From Desulfarculales bacterium UBA702 (GTDB taxonomy: Bacteria > Desulfobacterota > Syntrophobacteria > Syntrophobacterales > Syntrophobacteraceae): a DNA stretch of 48,535 nt. The notes under the pieces are model-generated. The model did no database searches and was not told the DNA's origin. It saw only the letters and a list, made by a program, of their open reading frames with translations. Below, one piece after another: positions 1 through 7,694 of this stretch. Position numbers and translations under genes: made by a program. Positions within the stretch are counted from its first letter, which is position 1. The number at the start of each line of letters is the position of its first letter. The stretch covers positions 187 through 48,721 of the forward strand of contig DBMI01000104.1 of the NCBI GenBank assembly GCA_002298165.1. The letters run 5' to 3'.

Positions 1-1745
1 CGCTCCTCTTCGATGTTATCTCCTCCCCCCTTGCCATCTTCTTCGACCGAGCGCCAGTGCGGAAGAATTCCGTTTTCGCATCCGACCAGGAAAACCGTGT
101 GAAATTCCAGGCCCTTCGCAGAGTGTATCGTAGATAGCCTCACGCCCTTGTCTTCCGATTCCTCGTCGTCGTCTTCTTCGGTTCTAAGGGAGCAGTCCTC
201 CAGGAATTCAGCAATGGTTTCCTTGCCTTCTGCAATACTCAACAATTCTTCGATGTTCTCCCTGCGGGATACAAAGCTCTCGCCATCACCTGCCGAGACG
301 ACCTTTTCGAGATAATCGTAGTAATGTGTGATGTCGATTACCTCCTCCAAAGCCTGTTTGGGCGGCATGTCCTTTATCGTGTGCAGGATGAAAAGGACCT
401 CACCCACTCCAGCGGCAACCTTTTGCAAAGTAACTTTCTTCTGGATCGCCTCGGGGCTCTTCTCCATAAGCGAAGCACCGGGAATGTCCATCTCTCTTAT
501 CTTCTGGATCGACTTTTTGCCGATCTTCCGTTTCGGGGCGTTGAGGATTCGCTCGAAGGCAACGTCGTCCCTGTTATTGATCGCGCAGGTAAGGTAGCTC
601 GTGAGGTCCTTTACCTCCCGACGTTCGAAGAATGATACTCCACCGACCAGCTTGTATGGCACACCCATTTCATTGAATGCCTTTTCGATGATCCGGCTGA
701 TAAATGTGGTTCTGTAGAGCACCGCCATCTGCTCGAAAGCGAGCCCGTCCCAGTAATGGGACCTGCATTTTTCCGCCACCCATCTCGCCTCCAGATAGCT
801 GTTCTCAAATCCTCTCAAGGTTGGCGGATTGCCGGGCCGGATGCTGAAGCACTTCTTTTTGATTTCTTCGTTGTTGAAGCTGATTATCTCATTTCCCAAT
901 TCCACGATGGGAGAAGTTGAACGGAAATTCTGTTCGAGAAGAAAAATTTTCGTCCCGTCGTACTCCTGGGGAAACCGTGCGAAATAGCTCGGCTCGGCCC
1001 CTCGGAAGCCGTATATCGATTGGGAAAAATCACCCACGACGGTGATGTTTCCCTCGTTAACGAGGTGCCTGATTATCGCGTTCTGGACCGCATTGGAGTC
1101 CTGGTGCTCATCGAGCAGTATGTACTGAAAGAAGTTCCTGTAGGTTGAGCGCGCGTCGGAGTTTTTTTCAAACAAATTCAACGCGTGGACCAGTATGTCG
1201 TCAAAATCCATCGCGTTGCTTTCTCTCAGCCTGCGATTATAGCGTTCGAAGATGAGGTCGAGCTTTCTGAATTCCTTGACGGAATGAATGTAGATATCTG
1301 TTCTCACGGAGTTTTTTGCCCGGCCGATATGCGCTTTTATGGCACGCGCATACTTTGAGTCCATCTGGAAATCGTTTTCCAGTATGGTTTTGATCAAACC
1401 TAGTTGATCGCTCCCATCATAGATGGTAATCGGATTCTTGAAACCTATGGCCTCCGCATGCCGCTTCAGGATTTGGAGCATTGCGGAATGAAATGTGCGC
1501 ACCCAGGGGAAATCCCTCACGCTCAGACCGGTCGTTTTGGTGAGTCGCTCCTTGAGTTCGCTCGCTGCTTTGTTGGTAAATGTAATGCAAAGGATACGGC
1601 CGGGTTCGTATCCCGCCGCTTTGACCAGGTGCTCGAATTTGGCAACTATGGTCGATGTCTTTCCGGCCCCCGCTCCCGAACAGATCAAAGCCGGCCCCTC
1701 GAGGTATTTTACCGCCGCTGATTGTGCTTCCGATAACCGGCTCAA
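1..1745 (-). CDS. UvrD/PcrA/Rep-type superfamily 1A DNA helicase, C-terminus beyond window
   Basis: ATP-dependent 3'-5' DNA helicase of the UvrD/PcrA/Rep family, acting in repair or replication restart. About 581 residues are visible; the C-terminus with the last helicase motif lies beyond base 1. The start is TTG at 1745, preceded by AAGGAGG at a 7-base spacing. Motifs in order: Q-motif-like LSEAQSAAV (residues 4-12), Walker A GAGAGKT (24-30), the GRILCITFTNKAA segment, Walker B as LLDEHQD (usual form DEYQD or DEFQD), VVGDFSQSIYGFRGA (motif III), LEQNFRS (motif IV) and STIHSAKGLEF (motif V). The DEHQD and DFSQS variants set it slightly apart from canonical UvrD. It is transcribed divergently from the RRM gene. 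UvrD, PcrA and Rep cannot be told apart from this fragment. Confidence 0.93.
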   Translation of the reverse strand, partial: MSRLSEAQSAAVKYLEGPALICSGAGAGKTSTIVAKFEHLVKAAGYEPGRILCITFTNKAASELKERLTKTTGLSVRDFPWVRTFHSAMLQILKRHAEAIGFKNPITIYDGSDQLGLIKTILENDFQMDSKYARAIKAHIGRAKNSVRTDIYIHSVKEFRKLDLIFERYNRRLRESNAMDFDDILVHALNLFEKNSDARSTYRNFFQYILLDEHQDSNAVQNAIIRHLVNEGNITVVGDFSQSIYGFRGAEPSYFARFPQEYDGTKIFLLEQNFRSTSPIVELGNEIISFNNEEIKKKCFSIRPGNPPTLRGFENSYLEARWVAEKCRSHYWDGLAFEQMAVLYRTTFISRIIEKAFNEMGVPYKLVGGVSFFERREVKDLTSYLTCAINNRDDVAFERILNAPKRKIGKKSIQKIREMDIPGASLMEKSPEAIQKKVTLQKVAAGVGEVLFILHTIKDMPPKQALEEVIDITHYYDYLEKVVSAGDGESFVSRRENIEELLSIAEGKETIAEFLEDCSLRTEEDDDEESEDKGVRLSTIHSAKGLEFHTVFLVGCENGILPHWRSVEEDGKGGGDNIEEE

Positions 1746-2204
1746 TGAGAATCCTCCTTAGACAAACCTGCATTAAGTGTTTTTCTGATTTTACCTCTTT
1801 TCCCGGAACCGGTCTTTACCCTAAAAAATAAAATCTTGCCATCAGCAAAAAATGATTCAAGCAATTTTGATGGAATCCCGAATTAACACGTAGAGGTGGT
1901 CTTCAGGACGGGCGCGGATGGTTCCTTTTCCGCTGTGAGATTTTTATGACAAAAGTTTCTGATATCCCTTGATTCGGGGGTGATGGTAAATTAGAATATC
2001 ACAGTGAAGATTTGCAAACAGTGTAACAAGCGTTGATGCACGATCAAAATTGCCCATTCGGTTATCAGTCCCCTGATCGTTCACCCAACCTGACAAATGC
2101 CTCGAAGCTGCTAATTATTTGGTATCCCCTTCCCAGCATTCGGGTCACGAGTACACCTGTCGGAAAACGTTTTGGCATCATTTGAAAGGAAAAAAAGGAT
2201 CGGT
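1746..2204. other. Divergent intergenic region between helicase and RRM genes
   Basis: About 460 bases without a credible gene. It must hold the promoters of two divergent genes. The helicase SD lies at 1751-1760. A sigma-70-like promoter candidate for the RRM gene is at 1969-1997, which would give that gene a leader of about 200 bases. I see no tRNA, riboswitch consensus or terminator here. Confidence 0.5.
1969..1997 (+). promoter_or_regulatory. Putative sigma-70-type promoter of the RRM gene
   Basis: The -35-like TTGATT (1969-1974) is separated by 17 bases from the -10-like TAGAAT (1992-1997). Transcription from here would leave a 5' leader of about 200 bases before the start at 2205. Long leaders are known for cold-shock genes, so the layout is plausible. 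The call rests on the hexamer match alone. Confidence 0.4.
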
Positions 2205-2804
2205 ATGGACATCTTTGTAGGAAGCTTATCGTTTAAAACCACGGAAGAGGAATTGCAGAAGGAATTCGAGGCGTTTGGCGAGGTGGAATCGGTCAAGATC
2301 ATTTTGGACCAGGAAACCCGCAGGTCACGCGGGTTTGCATTCGTGTCGATGCCCGACCGGGAGCAAGCAGCGGCGGCCATTGCCGCGATAAATGGAAAGA
2401 GCGTAAACGGATTTTCCCTGAAAGTAAACGAAGCCCGCCCGCGCGAAGCACGCGGCCCCAGGATGCACGAGCGTGGCAGCGGAACCGGATACAATAGCGA
2501 CCGCAGCGGTTCCGGGTACTCATATAACAGGCCGGCGAGCGGTGGATATGATGGGAACCGTTCCGGCGGATACGACTCGAATCGCCCGAGCAGTGGATAC
2601 GGCGGCGGCAACCGTTATGATTCAAACCGCCCCAGCTATAGCCCAGGCGGGTTCGGTGGCGGTGGCTACGGCAATCGCTCTACGGGTAATAATCGTAATG
2701 ACGCTGATGTCTACGACAGCAAAGACCGCAGCGGCGGAAGAAAAAGACGTGGCGGCTCAGGTCCCGGCGGTCGCCCGGGTGGCGGCAAACGCTCCCCGTA
2801 CTAG
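2205..2804 (+). CDS. RRM-domain RNA-binding protein with Gly/Arg/Tyr-rich tail
   Basis: A 199-residue single-RRM protein of the bacterial and cyanobacterial glycine-rich RNA-binding type, usually linked to cold or stress responses and RNA chaperoning. RNP2 is IFVGSL (residues 3-8) and RNP1 is RGFAFVSM (42-49). The RRM spans about 1-78. Residues 80-199 are low-complexity, with repeated YDSNR/GGYD-like units, and end in a basic RKRRGG-rich tail, as expected for a disordered RNA-binding extension. I chose ATG 2205 because it begins the RRM exactly and has AAAGGAT upstream. An in-frame TTG at 2172 would add 11 residues with no domain match. A rho-independent terminator follows at 2842-2879, so the gene is probably monocistronic. 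Confidence 0.9.
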   Translation: MDIFVGSLSFKTTEEELQKEFEAFGEVESVKIILDQETRRSRGFAFVSMPDREQAAAAIAAINGKSVNGFSLKVNEARPREARGPRMHERGSGTGYNSDRSGSGYSYNRPASGGYDGNRSGGYDSNRPSSGYGGGNRYDSNRPSYSPGGFGGGGYGNRSTGNNRNDADVYDSKDRSGGRKRRGGSGPGGRPGGGKRSPY

Positions 2805-2841
2805 GTCCGTCGCGCTATAATAAATTAAAATAACATACCAG

Positions 2842-2879
2842 ACCCGGCAGGAGTGGTACGCTACCCCTGCCGGGTTTTT
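2842..2879 (+). terminator. Rho-independent terminator after the RRM gene
   Basis: A 10-base perfect inverted repeat, ACCCGGCAGG (2842-2851) and CCTGCCGGGT (2866-2875), has a 14-base loop and is followed by a T run. It lies 38 bases after the RRM stop and between convergent genes. The opposite side is also fairly T-rich when read in reverse, so it may stop transcription from both directions. Confidence 0.85.
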
Positions 2880-2939
2880 GCATTGGTACGCCGTGTTTGA
2901 TAAACCCTTCGCCTTTTACTTGCCGGCGGCCAATTTTGG

Positions 2940-3569
2940 TTATGGGAACATCGCCAAAATCTGGTTCAGGGTTGCCGCGGCACTTGCCAGGTCGGGAGGA
3001 ATGCCGATAGTGCAAAGCAGGTCTCCCAAAGTAGTGGCGTCAACTTCCGGAGGCAGAGCAGCCAGTGCATCCAGCGATACATTGAATGCATTCAAGTGCA
3101 CTGTCAATCCGGCCAGGGTAACGTCAACCGGCCCAACCGAAATCGTCACAAGATCACAAAATGAAGTGTCTGGAATCAGTAAGACTGGGATTGAGACGAA
3201 GGCACTTACCGTCCCGATAGGCCCCAGGTCTCCCGTGATATTGCCTTCCATCAGCAGGTTCGTTCCGTCAAAGAAAAAATCTGTTAAATCAAGTGTACCG
3301 GTGAAGTTGAAACCCTCATCGGTTATCCCGGTAACGGTAATCGTGCGGGCAAAGTTGGCGGCCGGCTGAGTTGCCGCGGTGGTTTGAAAAGTTCCCGGAT
3401 TCGCCTGATCTACAGCCGCTCCAACTATGGCTGAAGCGGCATTCTGTGCTATCGCAACCAACGACTGAGCCGATGCAATACCAGCTGTTGCGAACACCGA
3501 AAGAAATACCACGAACACAAAAGCTATCTTTGAGCGCGAACCCCAACGGGCAGCGAATAGATTTTTCAT
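2940..3569 (-). CDS. Exported protein of unknown family, tandem paralogue A
   Basis: A 209-residue protein with a clear Sec signal peptide: basic N-terminus, hydrophobic stretch about residues 15-33, and likely cleavage after ASA (ASAQS). The mature part is beta-prone and Thr/Val/Gly-rich. I recognise no named family. It shares a scaffold with the next gene: FTGTxxxTxFFFDGTN, VSAFVSIPV, FCDLVTIS, LDALAALPPxVDAT, LLCTIGIPPDL, and a C-terminal LNxILAMxP. Two conserved Cys residues (FCDLV and LLCTI) could form a disulfide. I chose the start at 3569 because GGAGGA lies just upstream; an upstream in-frame start at 3605 would bury the signal peptide. Periplasmic or extracellular location is inferred. 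Confidence 0.75.
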   Translation of the reverse strand: MKNLFAARWGSRSKIAFVFVVFLSVFATAGIASAQSLVAIAQNAASAIVGAAVDQANPGTFQTTAATQPAANFARTITVTGITDEGFNFTGTLDLTDFFFDGTNLLMEGNITGDLGPIGTVSAFVSIPVLLIPDTSFCDLVTISVGPVDVTLAGLTVHLNAFNVSLDALAALPPEVDATTLGDLLCTIGIPPDLASAAATLNQILAMFP

Positions 3570-3687
3570 TTTAATCCTCCGTGATTCATCATTTAGGCAA
3601 ATCAACTATTTAGAGTAGAGTTTATCGCAACTCTCCTTGTAATCGTCATTTGTAAGCCGGGCATTGACTCACCCGGCGATCACCCGC

Positions 3688-4314
3688 CTATGGATACATT
3701 GCTAAAATTTCGTTCAGGGTTACTGCCGCACCGGAAAGGTCTGGGGGGATGCCGATAGTGCAAAGCAGGTTACCCAAAGCAGTGGCATCGACTCCCGGAG
3801 GCAGCGCAGCCAGGGCATCCAGGGTCAGACTGAAAGCATTCAAGCGCAAGGTCAATGCGCCGGAACTGACACCCGTCGAACCAGCCGAAATTGTCACAAG
3901 ATCGCAGAATGTCGGGTCGGGGGTCAGTGTGACCGGGATGGAGACAAAAGCGCTCACCGGACCGAAGTTGTCCATCGATTCGCTCAGAATACCTTGCATA
4001 AGAAGGCTCGGCAGGTTTGTGCCGTCGAAAAAGAAGCCTGTTATTTCAAATGTACCTGTGAATGGGCCACCAGCATCGCTAACTCCGCTCACCGGAAAGG
4101 AACGGGAAAAACTAATGGGCTGCGAGGCACCACTCAGCGGTAGAGAATGACTGGTACCGATCATGGTAGAAAAACCTGCCGGCTCAGCGGGAACTTCAAT
4201 CGCAACCGATTGAGCCGATGCAAAAGTCCCCGATGCCAAAATTGCAAAGAAGACCACGACTGCGAAGGCCATATTTGCCCGCGAGCCCCTCTGTGGGGCA
4301 AATGTGCTGTTCAT
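3688..4314 (-). CDS. Exported protein of unknown family, tandem paralogue B
   Basis: A 208-residue paralogue of the downstream gene, with the same layout. The signal peptide covers about residues 1-35 (hydrophobic core AFAVVVFFAILASGTFA, cleavage near ASAQS). A beta-prone mature domain follows, with the same FFFDGTN, VSAFVSIPV, FCDLVTIS, LDALAALPPGVDAT and LLCTIGIPPDL blocks. It differs most just after the signal peptide. The start ATG has GGAGGAG at ideal spacing. The stop lies 118 bases before the start of paralogue A, so the pair is probably co-transcribed and arose by tandem duplication. No catalytic motif is visible and function is unknown. Confidence 0.75.
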   Translation of the reverse strand: MNSTFAPQRGSRANMAFAVVVFFAILASGTFASAQSVAIEVPAEPAGFSTMIGTSHSLPLSGASQPISFSRSFPVSGVSDAGGPFTGTFEITGFFFDGTNLPSLLMQGILSESMDNFGPVSAFVSIPVTLTPDPTFCDLVTISAGSTGVSSGALTLRLNAFSLTLDALAALPPGVDATALGNLLCTIGIPPDLSGAAVTLNEILAMYP

Positions 4315-4654
4315 TTTTACTCCTCCGGATATTTGAATCGATCTTCTATTTTAAAGTCCCTGATCCAGAATGAATTGTTAAGCCAATTTGTGGGATTAAA
4401 ACTACAAATCCTCTGAATTGAAGGTAAGCGTAAGTACTCCTTTAAGCAACGGAATCCGGCACTTAGCAATTCCCCTGATTCTGGTGCAGTACTCGTCCGC
4501 CAAACAGGCGCCTGGTCACGGGCATTGACCGACTCCCTGATAATGAGCAAATTTATTGCATATAATGCGTGCTTATATCGAAGCATTTGCCGTCTTTCAG
4601 ACCACATGGAAGCAGTGTCCGCGGGTCTACATGAATTGTTAAGGGAGAAAATGA
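4315..4654. other. Divergent intergenic region
   Basis: About 340 bases between the divergently transcribed paralogue B and the small membrane-protein operon. A perfect TATAAT (4561-4566) lies about 90 bases before the plus-strand gene but lacks a good -35 hexamer at 16-18 bases. AAGGGAG at 4641-4647 is the SD of the gene at 4655. No RNA gene or terminator is seen. Confidence 0.4.
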
Positions 4655-5173
4655 ATGGAATCCGATCAGGTTATCAGCAAGTCTGACGGCGGAGCCGAAG
4701 GCAGGGAAACTGAAGGAAGCTCCGTGAGAGATCTTTTCAGCGAGGCCGCACGGAAATTTTCGCAGCAGTTCAAGTCTCAGGCCATGTCCATCCTTTCGGA
4801 TGAGAAGAATAATATTACCGGACAATTGGAAACCTTTGCCCAAGCATTGAACCAGGCCGGCGAGAAGCTCCGAGAACAGAACGGCTCAGCTGCGAAGTTG
4901 GCGGAGACGGGCGCGGAGGGCATCGAGAAGTTTGCAAATCGCTTACGTCAAAGCGACCTCAACGCTCTTTTAGACCAGGCGGAAGACTTCGCCAGACGCA
5001 GGCCGGGTATTGTAGCCGGTGTAGCGCTGGCTGCGGGATTTGTTTTCGGCCAGGTCCTCGCCGATTTTGGGGCCAAGTGGTCCGAAAGGCCGAAAATTTT
5101 GCGCAGAAAGACCGAATCTTCTTTGGAGTACCACCCGCAGGAAAACGAGGAGGCCTATTATGAACGGCACTGA
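4655..5173 (+). CDS. Small membrane-anchored amphipathic protein, ElaB/YqjD-like architecture
   Basis: A 172-residue protein with a long charged helical region (about residues 20-115, Gln/Glu/Lys-rich, coiled-coil prone) and one C-terminal hydrophobic glycine-zipper-like helix, GIVAGVALAAGFVFGQVL (about 117-134). A charged tail follows. This is the layout of DUF883/ElaB-YqjD inner-membrane proteins, which associate with ribosomes or stress responses in enterobacteria; the match here is architectural only. The start ATG 4655 has GGGAG 8 bases upstream; a nearby ATG at 4651 is in another frame. The gene overlaps the next by 14 bases, so the two are translationally coupled. Confidence 0.7.
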   Translation: MESDQVISKSDGGAEGRETEGSSVRDLFSEAARKFSQQFKSQAMSILSDEKNNITGQLETFAQALNQAGEKLREQNGSAAKLAETGAEGIEKFANRLRQSDLNALLDQAEDFARRRPGIVAGVALAAGFVFGQVLADFGAKWSERPKILRRKTESSLEYHPQENEEAYYERH

Positions 5174-5585
5174 GGAAATGGGGCCTGACAAATCGAATCG
5201 CCCTCCGCCTCGGTCTGACGAAGAGAAGTCGATGGGACAGCTTTTCAAGGAACTTTCAAGGGATGCACTCCACCTTGCGGCCCATGAATTCGGGCTAACG
5301 AAGCGCGATATCTCCAGGAAGGCTTCCGATGTATTTAAAATTTCAAGGCTCTACACGGCAGGAATTTTAATCTTTTACGCTGGATTCATTTTCGTCCTCG
5401 CTGCGCTGGTGCTCGAACTCTCAAAGCTGATTCCAACCAGCCTGTCGGCCTTTCTGGTCGGCCTCGCAGCCCTGGTGACCGGCCTGATTTTCATTCAGGT
5501 GGGCAGCAAGAGGATGCGCGAGGAAACCCACTCGCCGCCCAAACCGGTCCAGATACTAAGGGATGGCCGCGACAGGGCCGACTGA
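5160..5585 (+). CDS. Phage-holin-like (DUF1469-type) inner-membrane protein
   Basis: A 141-residue protein with a charged cytoplasmic N-terminus (about 1-65) and two adjacent hydrophobic helices (about 67-90 and 95-117) separated by a short turn, then a basic tail. This is the pattern of the DUF1469/putative holin superfamily III proteins that sit beside ElaB/YqjD-like genes in many Proteobacteria, where phage lysis is not their known role. ATG 5160 has GAGGAGG upstream and lies inside the end of the preceding gene, so the pair forms an operon. Function is probably envelope homeostasis, by inference. Confidence 0.7.
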   Translation: MNGTEEMGPDKSNRPPPRSDEEKSMGQLFKELSRDALHLAAHEFGLTKRDISRKASDVFKISRLYTAGILIFYAGFIFVLAALVLELSKLIPTSLSAFLVGLAALVTGLIFIQVGSKRMREETHSPPKPVQILRDGRDRAD

Positions 5586-5798
5586 AATGGGATAGTGTCT
5601 TGGACGGAAGTGAAATAAGGGCAGAAGAATCTGGATTGCGACTAAGACTAAGAACAGGAACTGGAAAGAGCGATCATTAACAGACCGAGTCCAGGTAAAA
5701 AACCCGCCGGTTAACAGGGTGAGGCTTTTTCCGTGTATTAGATCCGAAAGGCGGACAGGGACAGCGGTCCGAGAAAGTATATAGGGAGGAATTTTGAA

Positions 5799-6302
5799 AT
5801 GATAACAGATGAAACTGGTGAAATGAAAGGCGCCGGAAGCGCAATGGATACCTTCAAGCAGTATTCGGGACCGGCTGCACTGTTCGGACTTGGCTTAGGC
5901 TGGTTCCTGTATGACAGCTATAAGCAAAGTCCCGAGGAGGCGCCGCAGGTCGCGCCGGAACCTGAAGAGCCCGAAAGATTTGCGGCCATCAAGCAGCGAG
6001 CGGGCGAATTCAAGGAAAACGCTATCGAGAAGAGCCGCCAGGCAAGGGAAAGGGTATCCCAGGTGATCGAGGATAGGCCATATCTGGTGGGCATTGCCGG
6101 TCTTACCGCGGGAGTTCTTATCGGAGCGATTACCAGCGGGTATCTGCGCGATAATCAGTTCCTGGGGGAAACCAAGGAGACCATAAGGCAAAAAGCACGC
6201 GGGCTGCTCCATGACACTAAGGAAAAGGCCGAGCACGTTCTGGATGTCGCCAGGCGCGCAGCCCGTGAGGAGGCCGAGAAACAGCGTTTGATCACTCATT
6301 AA
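5799..6302 (+). CDS. YtxH/DUF3618-like membrane protein with two hydrophobic segments
   Basis: A 167-residue protein with two short hydrophobic segments: YSGPAALFGLGLGWFLYDSY (about 22-41) and YLVGIAGLTAGVLIGAITSG (about 95-114). A charged helical linker and an Ala/Glu/Arg-rich amphipathic C-terminal helix (about 125-165) complete it. This resembles DUF3618 or YtxH-type envelope proteins. AGGGAGGA precedes the ATG. It follows the two related genes after a 213-base gap and is closed by a terminator at 6371-6401. With its neighbours it forms a set of small membrane-associated helical proteins, probably stress-induced. Function is unproven. Confidence 0.65.
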   Translation: MITDETGEMKGAGSAMDTFKQYSGPAALFGLGLGWFLYDSYKQSPEEAPQVAPEPEEPERFAAIKQRAGEFKENAIEKSRQARERVSQVIEDRPYLVGIAGLTAGVLIGAITSGYLRDNQFLGETKETIRQKARGLLHDTKEKAEHVLDVARRAAREEAEKQRLITH

Positions 6303-6370
6303 ATTTCCACGGCAAAATTTGCGTTTTGGTGTGTGGATTTAGGTCACTAAGAACACGAAGCCAAAAATCG

Positions 6371-6401
6371 AGGCCGGGGGGGGGCAGTCCCCGGCCTTTT
6401 T
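6371..6401 (+). terminator. Rho-independent terminator of the small membrane-protein genes
   Basis: A 9-base perfect stem, AGGCCGGGG (6371-6379) and CCCCGGCCT (6389-6397), is followed by a T run to 6401. It separates the envelope genes from the glycan operon. Confidence 0.85.
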
Positions 6402-6507
6402 CTTGCCCAGATAGCCACTTTTCCCAAAAGAGACCAATACCAATTGGCTCCACGATGAAACATTCTTGAACTCGACTTCGTTTAACTCCAGCTTTCTTCG
6501 AATTTTG

Positions 6508-6535
6508 TTGACACTTTGCGGCGAGGTAATTTAAT
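6508..6535 (+). promoter_or_regulatory. Probable sigma-70 promoter of the glycan operon
   Basis: A perfect -35 TTGACA (6508-6513), a 16-base spacer and TTTAAT (6530-6535) as -10, with 5 of 6 matches. Transcription would begin near 6542, which favours translation of the aminotransferase from ATG 6572 or 6584 rather than from the in-frame TTG at 6548. Confidence 0.6.
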
Positions 6536-6583
6536 TGGAACGTCTTTTTGCGAACCCTTCCAAATTCGGGTATGAATCCAGGC

Positions 6584-7693
6584 ATGAGTCAAAAAATTCC
6601 CCTTTTTTCAGCGCAGGCGGCCAATGCCGCCGTGGATCTGCTCGGCCCAGCAAAACGCGTCCTCGATAGCCACTGGTACATTTTGGGCAGGGAAGTGACG
6701 GAGTTCGAGAGGGAATTCGCGAATTATTGCGGAGTCAAAAATTGCGTGACCACGGCAAACGGCACGGATGCCCTGGAACTGGCGCTTCGAGCCCTCGGTG
6801 TCGGACCTGGAGACAAGGTGATCCTTGCCGGAAATGCAGGCTTCTACGGCAGCACGGCGGTCCGCCTTGTCGGAGCGATTCCATACTATGCAGATATAGA
6901 CCCGCAAACCCTCAATATAGCGGCAGATGGTATCCGCGAGGCACTGACAATTAATCCAAGGGCGGTAATAGCAACCCACCTCTACGGGAGGCTCGCGGAT
7001 ATCGAGACAATTATCGATATCTCCTCGCAAGCTGGCATACCGGTAATAGAGGATTGTGCTCAGGCACACGGCGCTTTTCGCGGAGACCGACGGGCGGGCA
7101 GCTTTGGAGAGATCGGCTGCTTCAGCTTCTATCCCACCAAAAACCTCGGAGCCCTTGGCGATGGCGGTGCCGTGGTTTGCCGGGATGAATCAATCGCTGC
7201 TCGCCTAAAGAAACTGCGTCAGTACGGCTGGGAGACAAAGTACGTCGTCAATGTGCCCGGTGGCCGAAACAGCCGGATCGACGAGATACAGGCGGCGATA
7301 CTTCGCGAAAAGCTCCCATTTCTCGACGCATGGAACTCCGAGAGGCGTGCAATCGCCGCGAAGTACAATTCCGCCTTCTCCGGTTTGCCGGTCCAGTGCC
7401 CCTCTTCGCTCGACGTTGATTATGCAGCCCATCTTTACGTGATCCAGGTTGACGGACGGGAACATTTCCGAGGGTTCCTCGAAGACCAAGGGATTGCAAC
7501 CGATATTCATTACCCTGTACCCGATCATCTTCAGCCGGCCTATCAATCGTCACAAAAAAAAGGTGATTTGCCTGTAACTGAGCGCGCTTGCGCAAGGGTC
7601 GTCTCGCTGCCATGCTTCCCGGGCCTTGGCCCTGAGCAGGTCGATCGGGTCATTGAAGCCGTCCGGTCTTACTTCGAACAAAGGGGATTTTAA
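6584..7693 (+). CDS. DegT/DnrJ/EryC1-family PLP-dependent sugar aminotransferase (FdtB/QdtB-like)
   Basis: Transfers an amino group from glutamate to a nucleotide-linked keto sugar, using PLP, in the cytoplasm. It has 369 residues from ATG 6584; an in-frame ATG at 6572 is also possible, and neither has a strong SD. Family hallmarks are visible: IPLFSAQ near the N-terminus, NGTDALELALRAL (59-71), VIEDCAQAHGA (Asp157, pairing with the PLP ring nitrogen), and SFYPTKNLGALGDGG with the PLP lysine Lys186. The stop at 7693 is one base before the next start. The WxcM-type fusion two genes downstream carries a 3,4-ketoisomerase. That makes a dTDP-3-keto-6-deoxyhexose the likely substrate, giving dTDP-Fuc3N or dTDP-Qui3N. 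The exact sugar is inferred. Confidence 0.88.
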   Translation: MSQKIPLFSAQAANAAVDLLGPAKRVLDSHWYILGREVTEFEREFANYCGVKNCVTTANGTDALELALRALGVGPGDKVILAGNAGFYGSTAVRLVGAIPYYADIDPQTLNIAADGIREALTINPRAVIATHLYGRLADIETIIDISSQAGIPVIEDCAQAHGAFRGDRRAGSFGEIGCFSFYPTKNLGALGDGGAVVCRDESIAARLKKLRQYGWETKYVVNVPGGRNSRIDEIQAAILREKLPFLDAWNSERRAIAAKYNSAFSGLPVQCPSSLDVDYAAHLYVIQVDGREHFRGFLEDQGIATDIHYPVPDHLQPAYQSSQKKGDLPVTERACARVVSLPCFPGLGPEQVDRVIEAVRSYFEQRGF

Positions 7694-7694
7694 T

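Noticed and set aside
5160..5585. Phage lysis holin, suggesting a prophage
   Set aside because: No other phage genes are present; this family commonly occurs as a chromosomal envelope protein beside ElaB/YqjD-like genes.
5698..5731. Terminator between the holin-like and YtxH-like genes
   Set aside because: A T run is present, but only a three- or four-base stem can be formed.
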